A DNA stretch of 64,000 nt, from assembly GCA_963965975.1 (NCBI GenBank), contig OZ014423.1, positions 2,914,001-2,978,000 of the forward strand, written 5' to 3'. Below the pieces are notes generated by a model that saw nothing but the letters and a program-made list of their open reading frames with translations, had not been told where the DNA came from and searched no databases. The translations under genes and the position numbers were made by a program. This document shows positions 44,403 through 55,796 of this stretch, one piece after another; within the stretch, counting starts at the first letter, position 1, and each line of letters opens with the position of its first letter. The DNA comes from Xestospongia bergquistia. Lineage: Eukaryota > Porifera > Demospongiae > Haplosclerida > Petrosiidae.

Positions 44403-45111
44403 TATATTTCAGAAGGCTCAGTCTCACATATCAATGGTGTTTGGCCTAGTTTCCTAACTTTATATTAGAGAATCCAAGTTAATTTGTAGTATAATTTTTA
44501 TTACGGTATTAGCCACGCCCTGTCACGTGTGAAAGGAGTGGCCAGACAAGAGTATAAGAACCCAAGGTGATCCTAACACCTCGGCCTTTTTTCTAACTCC
44601 ATCATGGAAGCGTTTGTGTAAGGACTCTCGAAGTCTATATCTTTGCGTTGTTGATAACTTCAATTTACTAATCAGTTTACCTTCTTTTGTGACTATGTCC
44701 TTAACTCCGACAACCTCAGACACTACTGGCGGACAGAGCGCCGACCAGAATAATATTCTTGCTGCCATCCAGAGGATGGAGCAACATTTCACATCCTCCC
44801 TGAACGCAGTCTCTGCTCACGTGGACGAACTCTCTGAGAGGGTCCACGGGGCTCCAACGCTTGAGGTAGAACCCTCCTCTAAGAGCGTTCCATGGGCTGA
44901 TCGGACTGATACAGTCACCGATCTTCCCCCCCTACCGAGATGGCCTGTTGACGAAGACGATGAGGAGACTGGCTGCGACACTCAAGAGCCATTCGAGGTG
45001 TCAGAGAGCACCTCGGCTCTCCTGAAAAAATCTTTCACCTCCACGCTCCCTCACGCGGAGAGGCGTAAATTGAGGAGAATGTTCCACGTCCCTAACGTGG
45101 AAGAAACTAGA
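44403..45111 (+). pseudogene. DIRS gag fragment with its 5' leader
   Basis: The leader (44403-44613) shares two blocks with the other DIRS leader and includes a tataag box at about 44552. The frame then reads SLTPTTSDTTGGQSADQNN, a coiled coil (ILAAIQRMEQHF, VDELSERVH), an acidic part, and LPHAERRKLRRMFHVPNVEE, the gag motif also seen at 33600-33690. At 45112 a foreign LTR begins and the frame is lost within a few codons. It is a truncated copy. Confidence 0.55.
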
Positions 45112-45451
45112 TGTAGAATAGCATTCAACCACTTTGTGGTCTTAACCATTCTGTAATTATCATTTATTTGGATTATTGTTAATGACTGTTACTGACACCT
45201 CTATTGTGTCATTGATTAGCAATTGTTGTTAAAGATGTTACTTGCACCTCTATTGTTCTTGTAATTTATGTTAAGTGTGTTGATATATATTTCTTAGCGC
45301 TAGTTTTCACTAGTGTTACTTTTTCATTTGCACTTGTTCTATGTCCTGTGTACTTGTAATAAAATAGTCTTTTTGTGATATTAAAATTACCCTGTCAACT
45401 TGGTGACTAGTGCTTGTGTAGCACCAGACCTCTTCTATTTAATCCTTCACA
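45112..45451 (+). repeat. 5' LTR inserted into the DIRS gag
   Basis: Begins tgtagaatag and ends ccttcaca (340 bp), with an AATAAA poly-A signal at about 45358. It is followed at once by tttggtggcagcggtggg, a typical primer-binding start of LTR elements. No partner LTR was found in the window. Confidence 0.6.
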
Positions 45452-46904
45452 TTTGGTGGCAGCGGTGGGATTTCAATCATTGAACAAACATTCAACTTTC
45501 CATGCTTATATTCAGGAGTTGTCAAGTGATGTAACAACCCCAAAAAGATGACTCATCCACAATATAATGTCACAATAACCAATAAAAACCAACATAGCAA
45601 CTGCTACCGGTGGTAGATCTCTGTCGAAACCGTATTATGTTTCTCTCTCAAACATGTACCCACTCAAAAATTTTTTTAAAAAAATCCTAAAAGTGAAAGT
45701 TCTTGAGTCATCCTTCACATTAATTGTTATAAATATTAATACAGTCACATCAACAAGTGCTTTGTAGCCTCTTTTAGCAGTGCTAAGAAGGCATAAAAGA
45801 AACATATTCACTAAAAGACAAATATAAGTCCTTGTTGAGGTAGTATCGTTCACCTCATGGAACCAATTCCTGACTTAAATATTGCTAAGTTGAATTTGAT
45901 CTAGCACACTGATTAATATCTTTCTATGCAAATTTGCAATGTATATCTGTTTTAAAAAGTTTCAGATAAATGATAGTAAGATGAAGTCATCAATCAAAAA
46001 TTGAAATGCATACAATTGTTCGATAAAGTAGTGATATGTACATGTTGTAATAGGAATGATCATTGCTTATATAATTAGGATATTCAATGTGTATGAGCAA
46101 ATTTGAAGTACTTCTTATAGAACTTGTGACACCTTTGTAATACAAAAGGAAGATGAATACTTCAAATTCTGGAATTTAATATTTCATAATAGGAAGTTTT
46201 GATTTTCTTGTTGTCAGCATGTCTGAGATACTAAAGTACTTAATCTCAGCATAGTAAGCAAAAAGTAATTAGTAATATTGATAAACGTATACAGACGAAA
46301 CATTGCAGTAGCTCTTTGTAATAGGTTAGCTGAAGGGGTGGTTAGAAGACACCTTATATGTGTAGAGGAAAGATTTCAGGAACAACATTACATTGAACGA
46401 GGGACAACATGATGATGATACCTTGTATGTAATGACTATACAAAAGCAGAAAGACATGATATCATATATTTACTGAACGATGCTATGAACTAATTAATTA
46501 TAAATTATAATATTATGGTTGTTTGAGGTTGACATCAACAACTCGTATATCATGTACAAATAAATAATAGTATTAAAGCAATATCAATACATATTTGCAA
46601 ATAAATAATAATCACCATATTGGTCTGCTTTGTCCACTCCACCAATGCTCTGGTTGTACCCATCTTTAATAACCCTCTAGAATAGTCACAAAAATAAGCT
46701 AAAGTGTTAATGTTTCCAATAAATGATTGATTCCTGTACTTGTAACAATCCCAGACATGAACCAACCCCTTCATTCTTGCAGGCATGCATTCAAATGGAA
46801 ATGACAGTAGTAGACAAATTGACCAATTATTACTTTTTTATTTTATTTTTAATTTTTTTTCTTTTCAATTTTTTTAGCATCATTGTTTCTCTATACTTAA
46901 TTTT
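45452..46904. other. non-coding stretch with poly-T tract
   Basis: Starts with the primer binding site tggtggcagcggtggg. No gene is seen. A T-rich run (about 46830-46900) lies before the gag fragment. Confidence 0.5.
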
Positions 46905-47607
46905 TTCGTACGTAGCTGAGCTGAAAAAGCTGGCTGAGTTCTGTAATTTTGGAGATACGCTCGAACCAATGCTCCGTGATCGTATTGTTTGCGAAATAAA
47001 CAACGAATGCTGGCAGCTTCGTCTACTCGGTGAGGAAGATCTCACATACAAGAGTGCCATGAAAATCCTTCTAGCACTACAATCAGCAGACAGCCAGGTG
47101 AAAGAACTTCAAGGTGCTACAAAGATATACCAAGTCCGCAAGCCTTGGCAATCGCAGAGACCCAAAAGACAAGACACACTTCCACAGATTTTACCGTGTT
47201 TTCATTGTGGCAGAAAGCATGAGCCCAAGGAGTGCCGATTTAAAGACTCAGAATGTCACTTTTGTCACAAGAAAGGACACATATCTAAAGTTTGTCATAA
47301 GAAGACAGGGAGTCAACAAGGTAAACGTACGGCGACTCCACATGGTACAAACACTGTTGCTGAACCAGATGAAGTGGAGTATCCCTTGCATGCTCTCACT
47401 ACAGGCAAAAACCACCCACTTACAGTGAAAGTGAAGATAAATAATGCCGACTTACAGATGGAAGTTGACACAGGAACCACTCTATCTATTATCAGTAAAA
47501 AGACATACGAGAGGCTATGGTCCACAAAAAAGCTGGCTTCATTGTTAGCTACATTAAAAACGTATACTGGTGAACAGATTAAGGTATTAGAAATGACTAT
47601 ATCCTGA
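46905..47607 (+). pseudogene. gypsy gag-protease fragment (G3)
   Basis: Open from the T-rich tract to a stop at 47607. It reads AELKKLAEFCNFGDTLEPML and DRIVCEINNECWQLRLL (gag core), two zinc knuckles (CFHCGRKHEPKEC and CHFCHKKGHISKVC) and a protease start, MEVDTGTTLSIIS. The N-terminal half of gag and everything after the protease are absent. Apart from truncation the frame is clean. It may or may not belong to the LTR at 45112. Confidence 0.7.
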
Positions 47608-47922
47608 TCATGTAGAGTGCTCTACAATAACACCTTCCATTGATGCATCTCCAATAAGACTGTCCACCATTTCCACATTTCTTTAGTGTGTACTTGTGCC
47701 TATGAACCAAAACCTGGCTCCATACTGGATTGCAACAAATTCAACCTTAAGGAACTAAACTACCAACATTATCATTTCCCTTTTTATGCTGCAAGTATAA
47801 GTGAACGTTTTGATTTAAGGTATTATAAGTGAAAACAGCGCCAACATATGATATCTGTATAACTGCTAACTGATCCAAAGTGACGTATCTATTTAATTGA
47901 TATTAGCTTATTTAATTATTAG

Positions 47923-50420
47923 AGCAATTGGTGATTGCATTCATGTTGATAGACCAAACAAGAGTAGACAAAAGAGAACTGGACAATTCACACAACAGAA
48001 ATTGGTTGACTCCTTTGCAATACCGCAATTTTCAGGTGACCAGATAATATTGCTGCATATTACATGAAAAGAATGATTAGGGAGTGCATTTTTAGAATAT
48101 TATTCTTTGTATAAATATATTTATTTATAGGCCTACTGGTTACCGACGGAAAAATCATCAAACCTCTTAGGGGGTGTGAATCTATAACCAGCAAAATATA
48201 TGTATCTAAAGCAAACAGTGGTAATATAGCAGCTGCTGGTGTCACAGCTAACCAAGGTGAATATGTGTAGGTTATGTAACATTTATATATGATTTAGAAA
48301 CAATTTATGCCGTCATCATGCTCTGTGAACAACGTACTGTGAAATTGGCAATTCTGATACAGTGTATATATAAAATTCATATTTGCCTCAACATATGTAC
48401 ATTATCTTCTAGCAAATTCTTGTGTTATCTTTCAAGCAGTCGCCATGCGCTTCGTTGTTGTAATATAACGAATATTCTAAATACAAGGAGTCAGCCTAAC
48501 TTGACTCACACAAGTCAGGGTCACTGCAAATATAGTATAATAGAATTTAGACTACAAATATTGCCATCTGTTGGGTTAAATGCACGCAGAAAACTTATTT
48601 TCTTAGTTACTTGTTGGGTTTAACAGTTACTTAGACTTTCACAAATTACTTTTTACATGCATTGCTTTCCCATGGAATTATTGCTATGCCTGATAAGTAT
48701 TCTCAGATTTATATGCTATGCGCATAAAATATCATTATGGGTATAGATTATTATAGTATAATATTATAACAATAAAACATCTGTTGCATTCTATAGTATA
48801 TATTATCAGTACACATTATACATGTTTATAGTAGGAAGAAAGAATGCCATAACGAAGCACGAGGTGTGTAAGATGAGACACCTCTCCCCCACTGCTGACT
48901 TAGCAGTCAAAAATTGGAATCTACTAAATGAGATGATATGAATAAAAGTAATGAGCACTAAGGTAAGTTTTTAAATCCATAAAGCTATTCATATTATATA
49001 TAATAAATAATATAACACGTAGAGATAGATACATTATAAGTAAAGACACAATATTTTGCATATATTACCTTCACTACATAGTTTTCTGGCAGTGGGACAA
49101 AAATTTAGCTAAGGAAAGACTCCGATCAGCAATTAATGAGATGAAAAGGAAACGAATAGTATGTTAAAATCAATAAATATTATGAATAACCTTGAAATAG
49201 AAGTTAACAATTATGTTCATTTCAGGCTACATAGGAGTTAAGAAAACAATTAAATGTATCAGAAGAGGTATATACTTTTTAAAATACTTTTTATATATGT
49301 ATTAAGAACTAACTACATGCAATCAATAAAAGTAGTAGTGTATTTATTTATACATAAGCATAACAGCACAATTTATTGTTTCTATTATGTTTCTCCATTA
49401 TGAAAAGAGTGATGGTGGTGATACAGAAATTCAAGTGAGTGTCTGTAAGCGTAATTTATACTTGATACATTAAAACTATACTAATGTAAGGTGTTTATTA
49501 CATTTATGCATACTTTTTGGATGCAGGCTTACAATTATTTTAGAATATGTGGTATGTATCTACACTTAATTTTGTTCTATTGTTATATGTGACAATTGAA
49601 AGTGACAAATGAAATTAGCACACATTAAACACAGATATACAAAGGTTTTAACAGTGTTTACTGTTAGTCTAGGATGTAAGTTCAAACTTTCTGTTTGGTC
49701 CAGCTACCTTGGTTTTATACCTTCTCACATCTCTTAATATTGAATTGTTTTGTTTTTGCTATTTATGATAGTAAGATGGATTTCTTTAAGCTTTAAGCAT
49801 TGTTATATTGATATGCATAGATAAGATAATTGCAATAACTCTTTGTATCTTCTCTAATCCAAAGTGTTAGACTTGTCCATAGTAATATTTTTTAATAGGA
49901 TGATGTACAAGAGTCAGAGAAAGGAAATGATAAAATAATATTCGTATTATTGCTAATTCTACTCTGCACTCAAATTAAATTTTTAACGTGACTCTATTCT
50001 TTCAAATAGGAAATAGAATTTGATGAAGATAGTAGTGAAGATGAATTTGAGTGAGATCATTTGTCCCTTTTTAATTTTCTAACTAGGAGGTTCATAGTTA
50101 TGTTCCAAAGGTAAGATAAACAAACTGATACATTTCAAAATTTGCTGCACGACAAAACCTTTATTTTCCTTCTTTACTTTGTTCAATAATAGACAGAAGA
50201 GGGCTCCTACTAATATTAAAACCACTGAAAAAAGGAAGGTAAGTTGTTTCCATATGTTTAGTGTGGACTATATGTTGATTGCTATGTAAAAAGAGTGATG
50301 AAGTGATCCAGAGGAAAAACCAAAACAAGTAAGTTATAGGTTTACTTTTGTCAAAAACTTCCATCAAAATACACAGGATGAAATTAATGTAAGTCCGTAC
50401 GAGCGACTCAGACTAAAAAA
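47923..50420 (+). CDS. uncharacterised multi-exon gene, acidic C-terminus
   Basis: Many short exons with GT-AG ends lie on the plus strand. 47923-48035 reads AIGDCIHVDRPNKSRQKRTG.. and FAIPQFS. 48131-48256 reads LLVTDGKIIKPLRGCESITS. An exon near 48841 reads KNAITKHEVCKMRHLSPTAD, and one near 49100 reads WDKNLAKERLRSAINEMKRK. Tiny exons follow (DDVQESEKGN), then EIEFDEDSSEDEFE with a stop at about 50054. Further blocks (KRAPTNIKTTEKRK, then SPYERLRLKNMKRK near 50385) may belong to a longer form. One exon (near 49240) has an in-frame stop, so decay is possible. I do not recognise the family; YERLRLKNMKRK resembles N-terminal tags of some nuclear animal proteins. Confidence 0.35.
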
Positions 50421-50954
50421 CATGAAAAGAAAATGCAATCTGGTAAATTCAATTGTTACTAAATGCTTATTTTTAGTTTTATTTAGAGTTAAGCTCACTT
50501 TTGAAATCTTAAATTCACAAAAAAGGCCAAAAAACTATATAGTAGATCTAATTATTTTTTTTACTCAGTATTCATTTTAATTTACTTATCTAGCTAATAA
50601 TAATAACTAAAAATAAAAACTTTTTCTACAAAAATTAAAACTATGTAAGGATGCTGCTATAAAAACTAAAGAAACGAGCATGATAGGGATGACAATTATA
50701 GGTTATCATCACTACATAGCAGCACAGTGAAACAATACCATTGGACTAATTAATATAGCAAACATAAGTTGGTGACAACATTGATTGTTGGATCTATTTG
50801 TAATTGAATGTGAAAAAGTGTGAGAAAATTGTTAATCCTGCTTATCAAGATCAGCATCTTGCAGTACTGCAATGAAACGTTACCAAATTTTGAAGTTTTG
50901 TCATATGCAAAATAAATGAAACTACCACTGGAGTAACTTTAACTGTTGAACTGT
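50421..50954. other. non-coding stretch
   Basis: AT-rich; nothing recognised. Confidence 0.4.
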
Positions 50955-51244
50955 GTCAGATCCTCCTGTTCGTCCTTCTTCTGAACCTCCCATTCGTCCT
51001 TCTTCTGATCCTCTTTCTCCTGTTCCTCCCTCGTAAGTCAATATTGCAGCCATAGTCCATTGCACGCATTTCTGCAACAAGTAATGCTTACAACGTGAGC
51101 AAACACAAATGGATGCATACATTATTATATTATTGTGTTCATTAAATTCCGCAGCAATGTATGGTGAGGGAATGCTCCAACATTGGCAGGAGAAGAAGGG
51201 AGGTAAAAAGAACTGGCAGGAGAAGAAGGGAGGTAAAAAGAACT
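50955..51244 (+). repeat. dispersed gene-fragment repeat, copy A
   Basis: Reads PPVRPSSEPPIRPSSDP in one frame from two 24-base units, then a block with caacaagtaatgcttacaac, then atgtatggtgagggaatg. The last 30 bases are duplicated in tandem (51185-51214 and 51215-51244). Other copies lie at 51438-51555, 57512-57878 and 61129-61455. Confidence 0.7.
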
Positions 51245-51437
51245 GTAAGTTCTGTAAGCAATTGCATTGAAAGTATATAAAAATTAATTAAAATGTTATT
51301 GATGTCCACTTACAGACATTATGATTGATCTACTTCAATGGATAGTTTCCATTGGGGATGGAATTGTTTGTTACTTTGTAACCTGATAATAAGCCAAACA
51401 AGAAAATAGATGCTTGAAAAATTGACTACATTAACAC

Positions 51438-51555
51438 TCCAACCATAGTCCATTGCATGCATTTCTGCAACGAGTAATGCCTACAATGTGAGCAAACACA
51501 CATGGACGCACAAACACGTAAATTATTAAGTTATTGTGTTCATTTAAAATCTGCA
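51438..51555 (+). repeat. dispersed gene-fragment repeat, copy D (partial)
   Basis: Contains only the middle block (catagtccattgcatgcatt to attgtgttcattt) of the repeat at 50955. Confidence 0.7.
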
Positions 51556-52127
51556 TACTTTGTACTGGTACTAGGCTATAGTACAGTGCACATTAATATA
51601 TGCTAGTGCCAATTATCATCAACAGTTCAATAAAACAAAACATGACTTTAAGAGTATCCCAAAACTAATGGAAGCCATTAAAGCTGGAACACCACAATCA
51701 TAAGAATGTGAACTTCTTACATCAGAAGACACAGCCAAGTCACTTGTTCTTGTTGGCTGGAAGAGAAAACTTCTTAATGTTTATTAGTATTACTGTAGTA
51801 AATATAAAAAAAAATATGACAGTGCATTAGTTGTATATACCAGTATGAAGTTTGCCATTTAGTTCAAGTTCCTTTTTAAAAGTTTTGCTGCTTATAGATT
51901 AGAATTTAGTCTTCTCTAGTATGCACATTTCAATGTTTTTAATTTCTTCAGTCAGTTAGAGTGCTGTGCGTTGTTATATACATGTAATGCGCTCAGTTGT
52001 GTGGAATATGTATACTATGCGTATAATATTGTCAGTTAGTTGACTGCAGCTAGAGTTAGGTTTTGGATACTTCCCAGACTAAAGGAGATATTAGAAGCAA
52101 CTCAATGGATTCTTGGTGAGTCCATAA
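51556..52127. other. non-coding stretch
   Basis: No supported gene or repeat. Confidence 0.4.
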
Positions 52128-52441
52128 CCCTTTCTGCGCCAATAATGCATTTATGCATCGTTAGCTGATTGTTCACCAGCGCTGACGATGCATTTATGTG
52201 TTTCGTGTATACAACATCTCATATGTTGATCGATTTACCCAGAAACTTCAGTATTTCACAGAACATGACCTTTTTTCCAATTTTACTTTAATAAACCACT
52301 CCCTTACCATAAAACACCTTAGTTAGCAGGTATGAAAACATTACACAATGACTGATAAATTAACCACAGAGGATGTTATTGTAAGGCTGTTTAGCGATGA
52401 CGAAGAGAGCAATTTTAGTGACATTTTTGATGAAGACTTAG
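52128..52441 (+). mobile_element. 5' end of a second piggyBac-like element
   Basis: Starts ataaCCCTTTCTGCGCC, fitting a piggyBac end (CCC..) at a mutated TTAA site. Inverted arms atgcatcgttagc and gctgacgatgcat lie at about 52153-52191. An exon at 52348-52441 reads MTDKLTTEDVIVRLFSDDEE and ends at a gt donor, like the acidic start of piggyBac transposases. The rest is cut off by the integrase fragment at 52487. Confidence 0.5.
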
Positions 52442-52486
52442 GTATTATAATATTTAATTATAATTTATTTCATTAAAAGCAAATAA

Positions 52487-53092
52487 ATTGTTGCTCCTAG
52501 ACAATTACATCCAGAAATTCTAGAGGGACTACACAGTGGAGCTGCCGCAGGTCACCTAGGTGAAGAAAAGACACTAAGTTGTTTGAAGCAAAGATTTTAC
52601 TGGCCTGGCCACTGGAACGATGTTAGACGATGGTGTCAAACCTGCTCAGTGTGTGCTGCTAGCAAAACTCCTCCTCCAAAACGGAAGGCAACACTAAAGC
52701 CCGTTAAAACAGGCTACCCAATGCAATTAGTAGCGGTGGATATACTAGAACCATTGCCAGAGAGTGATGCTGGGAACTCCTATCTGTTGGTCATAGGAGA
52801 TTATATCACCCATTGGATGGAGGCATTCCCTATTCCAAACCAAGAAGCTATTACAGTAGCTCGAGCACTGGTGGACAAATTCTTCTGCCGTTTTGGTCTT
52901 CCAGAGCAACTTCATTCCGATCAAGGTAGACAATTTGAATCAGAACTGCTACAACAAATATGTAATATCCTTCGAATAAACAAATCAAGGACAACACATT
53001 ATCACCCTCAATCAGATGGAGTTGTTGAGAGATTCAACAAAACACTAATTACTATGCTTTCAACCTGTGCCACAGAACACTGCAGATGAGTG
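52487..53092 (+). pseudogene. gypsy integrase fragment (G4), catalytic core intact
   Basis: A clean frame reads the zinc-binding part (HPEILEGLHSGAAAGHLGEE with two His, CQTCSVC with two Cys), the first catalytic aspartate in VAVDILEPLP, the second in HSDQGRQFESE and the glutamate in QSDGVVERFNKTL. It ends abruptly at about 53085, where the dispersed repeat starts. No other part of this element is near, and it is a different lineage from G5. Confidence 0.8.
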
Positions 53093-53100
53093 AGGTTCGC

Positions 53101-53326
53101 TGTGATATCCTCTCAACTCCTTTCAACTCTTTAACACTTAGGTTTTGTTTGTAATTATATTAGTTAGTATCTCTACTGTAAATTGGTGCTAATTGTGTTA
53201 ATAGTTTTGTCACTTAGTTCTTTTGTTTATTGTTATTGATTTTGTATAAATAGGATTTAGTTTTTACTTGTACCAAAGTTTCCATTCTATCCATTAAAAT
53301 TATTTCAATTTAACTTAAATACCACA
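53101..53326 (+). repeat. 5' LTR of G5
   Basis: Begins tgtgatatcc and ends aataccaca; a TATA-like tataaatagg is at about 53246-53255 and an attaaaatt poly-A-like signal is near 53292. Confidence 0.9.
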
Positions 53327-53345
53327 ATTGGCGACGAGAGTGGTG
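53327..53345 (+). promoter_or_regulatory. primer binding site of G5
   Basis: attggcgacgagagtggtg directly follows the LTR end. The tggcgac start is typical of primer binding sites in this gypsy group; the exact tRNA was not determined. Confidence 0.7.
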
Positions 53346-53361
53346 GATTTTCGCTATTATC

Positions 53362-54687
53362 ATGGCAACTTCACAGTTCGGAACTCTCAAAGAATTTAAC
53401 TCAAATGAGGGATCAATCACCTCATATCTGGAACATGTTGACCTTTACTTTACTGCAAACTCTGTTCCAGGGGACAAGCAAGTTCCCATTCTTCTGACCT
53501 GTATTGGTACGTCTATGTATACCCTTCTCAGTGATCTTCTTGCTCCATCTCTGCCCTGTACCAAGTCACTGGCCGAGATCTCAGATGTTCTGCGGAAGCA
53601 TTTTGAGCCAAAGAGAGCCATCATAGCTGAACGGTATCACTTTCACAAACGTAATCAAGCTGTGGGGGAATCTATTGCTGATTATGACGCTGCTCTACGC
53701 AAGCTAGCGACTAACTGTAAATTCGGGGACTACCTAGAGGATGCTCTTCGTGACCGATTCGTATGTGGGCTGAGTAACGAAGCGATACAGCGACGGTTAC
53801 TTTCCGAGCCTGACCTAACTCTCACCAAAGCGATGGAACTAGCGCAAGGTATGGAAGCCGCTGAACGTAACTCCAAATGCCTTAAAGGTACCGAGTTCGC
53901 CGTTAGAAAACTTCGTGGCAAACCTCCGCCTCGACCTAAGACGCAACAACCGTGTTACCGATGTGGGAAGTCAAATCACTCACCTATGGATTGTAAATTC
54001 AAGGACGTTGAATGTCATTCATGTGGAAAGAAAGGCCATATTGCCCCAGTTTGCCGAACTAAACATCAGAAACGGACCAACGCAGCCACTGGACGAATTA
54101 AGAAACCTTTCACAGCCAATGTTGTGAATGAGGACAGCATCGATGCTACCGACTCCGATAGTGATGAACACTATTTATTTAAGCTGCGTGAATCATCCTC
54201 CCATCCAATGGAAGTAACCGTGACCGTCGAAGACAAACCACTTGTTATGGAGGTAGATACCGGCGCCGCCGTATCTATCATCTCAGAAGCAACTCGAACG
54301 AAATTATTTCCACATCTGAAATTACATAAGTCCAAGGTTGTCCTGAAGACATACACGGACGAACCTATACAAGTTAAGGGACAACTTAATGTCCACGTTA
54401 GCTACAAAGGACAGACTTCACCTCTAAAATTGGTGGTGGTTAATGGGGCTGGTCCAAACCTCATTGGAAGGAACTGGCTGAAGTACATCCGACTGGACTG
54501 GCACAGAATTGCCACGGTACAGCCTGGGTCCCAAGGAGTGCAAGCCCTGTTGCAACAGCACTCAAACCTCTTTAAAGATGAGCTAGGAACTGTCAATTCA
54601 TACAAGGCAACTTTTCACATCAAACCCGAAGCCACACCGAAATTTTCAAACCTCGTCCTGTCCCATTTGCAATTAAAGGTGCTGTAG
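53362..54687 (+). CDS. gypsy Gag-protease (G5)
   Basis: 441 codons from the first ATG after the primer site (MATSQFGTLKEF). Gag core includes YHFHKRNQAVGESIADYDAAL and DRFVCGLSNEAIQRRLL. Two zinc knuckles follow: CYRCGKSNHSPMDC and CHSCGKKGHIAPVC. The protease active site is MEVDTGAAVSIIS, with LIGRNWLKYI as the partner strand. The frame shifts in the linker to reverse transcriptase near 54645, in a short A run (ttttcaaacc), and meets a stop at 54687. The shift may be a real mutation or a sequence error. Confidence 0.88.
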   Translation: MATSQFGTLKEFNSNEGSITSYLEHVDLYFTANSVPGDKQVPILLTCIGTSMYTLLSDLLAPSLPCTKSLAEISDVLRKHFEPKRAIIAERYHFHKRNQAVGESIADYDAALRKLATNCKFGDYLEDALRDRFVCGLSNEAIQRRLLSEPDLTLTKAMELAQGMEAAERNSKCLKGTEFAVRKLRGKPPPRPKTQQPCYRCGKSNHSPMDCKFKDVECHSCGKKGHIAPVCRTKHQKRTNAATGRIKKPFTANVVNEDSIDATDSDSDEHYLFKLRESSSHPMEVTVTVEDKPLVMEVDTGAAVSIISEATRTKLFPHLKLHKSKVVLKTYTDEPIQVKGQLNVHVSYKGQTSPLKLVVVNGAGPNLIGRNWLKYIRLDWHRIATVQPGSQGVQALLQQHSNLFKDELGTVNSYKATFHIKPEATPKFSNLVLSHLQLKVL

Positions 54688-54699
54688 GAAAGGAACTGG

Positions 54700-55794
54700 A
54701 TCGACTGGAACAACAAGGAATAATCAGGAAGGTCGACCACAGTGACTGGGCTGCACCTATTGTTGTAGTGCCTAAGAAAGATGGAAGGTTCCGCCTGTGT
54801 GGTGACTACAAGGTCACAATAAACCAAGCTCTCACAGTAGACCAGTACCCACTTCCCAAGCCTGAAGATTTGTTTGCTACATTAGCAAATGGAAAATATT
54901 TTACCAAGTTAGATCTTTCACAAGCCTACTTACAGCTAGCACTGGCGGAAGATTCTATGAAGTATGTCACAATAAACACACACCAAGGTCTATACCAATT
55001 CACTAGATTGCCATTTGGAATTGCATCAGCACCCCCTATTTTTCAGAGGCTCATGGATAAGATCCTACACGGACTGCCAGGAGTCATTTGTTATATTGAT
55101 GACATATTAATAACAGGAAAAGATGATGAAGAAACATCTTCGACATTTAGCAGCTGTGCTAAACAGATTAGAAGAGCACAATTTCAGACTTAAGAAGGAC
55201 AAATGTCACTTCCTTATACCCTCTGTCGAGTATTTTGGACATCAAATTGATCAAGAGGGAATTCATGCAGTACCTAGCAAAGTGGAAGCCATCACCAACG
55301 CTCCACCACCTACTAACATCCAAGAACTTCGGTCATTTCTTGGCTTACTCAATTACTACGGAAAATTTATTCGAAATCTCTCAAGTATTTTACACCCACT
55401 CAATGGTCTGCTTCGTGCAAATCAAAAGTGGAAATGGACTGACGAATGCACAAAAGCATTTAAAGAAGCCAAAAGACAATTAGTTTCTGCCAATGTATTG
55501 ACCCATTACAACCCCACTCTACCCATCAATCTTGCAGCTGACGCCTCTGCCTATGGAATAGGAGCTGTAATTTCTCATGTCCTGCCAGATGGATCAGAAA
55601 AACACATTTCCTTTGCCTCACGCACACTAACTAGTGAAGAGAAAAACTATTCACAGCTTCAAAAAGAAGCTCTCTCTTTGATTTTTGGAGTTCGTAAATT
55701 CCACCAATATCTTTACGGAAGAAAATTTACCCTCATAACCGACCACAAACCCTCACTGCAATTTTTGGCTCAAAGAAAGGAATTCCTTCTTTAG
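54700..55794 (+). pseudogene. gypsy reverse transcriptase and RNase H (G5), two frame breaks
   Basis: Reverse transcriptase begins in frame at about 54650 with ELDRLEQQGIIRKVDHSDWA, then VVPKKDGRFRLCGDYK, KLDLSQAYLQL, LPFGIASAPPIFQRLMD and the catalytic CYIDDILITG, all intact. At about 55127 one extra A (gaagaaacat) shifts the frame; it resumes as HLRHLAAVLNRLEEHNFRLK. RNase H follows: AADASAYGIGAVISHVLPDG, YSQLQKEALSLIFGVRKFH and ITDHKPSLQFL. A second break, a lost base in an A/G run at about 55776, ends in a stop at 55794. Confidence 0.88.
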
Positions 55795-55796
55795 CT

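Noticed and set aside
46829..46904. Hydrophobic N-terminal segment fused to the G3 gag
   Set aside because: It is translation of a T-rich tract upstream of the truncated gag; a membrane segment is not expected in this family.
47114..47428. 104-codon frame overlapping the gag fragment
   Set aside because: It is a shifted frame of the G3 zinc-knuckle region, which is explained by the gag frame.
51185..51244. Possible CRISPR-like repeat (two 30-base units)
   Set aside because: The two units are directly adjacent with no spacer, so it is a simple tandem duplication in a eukaryotic repeat.
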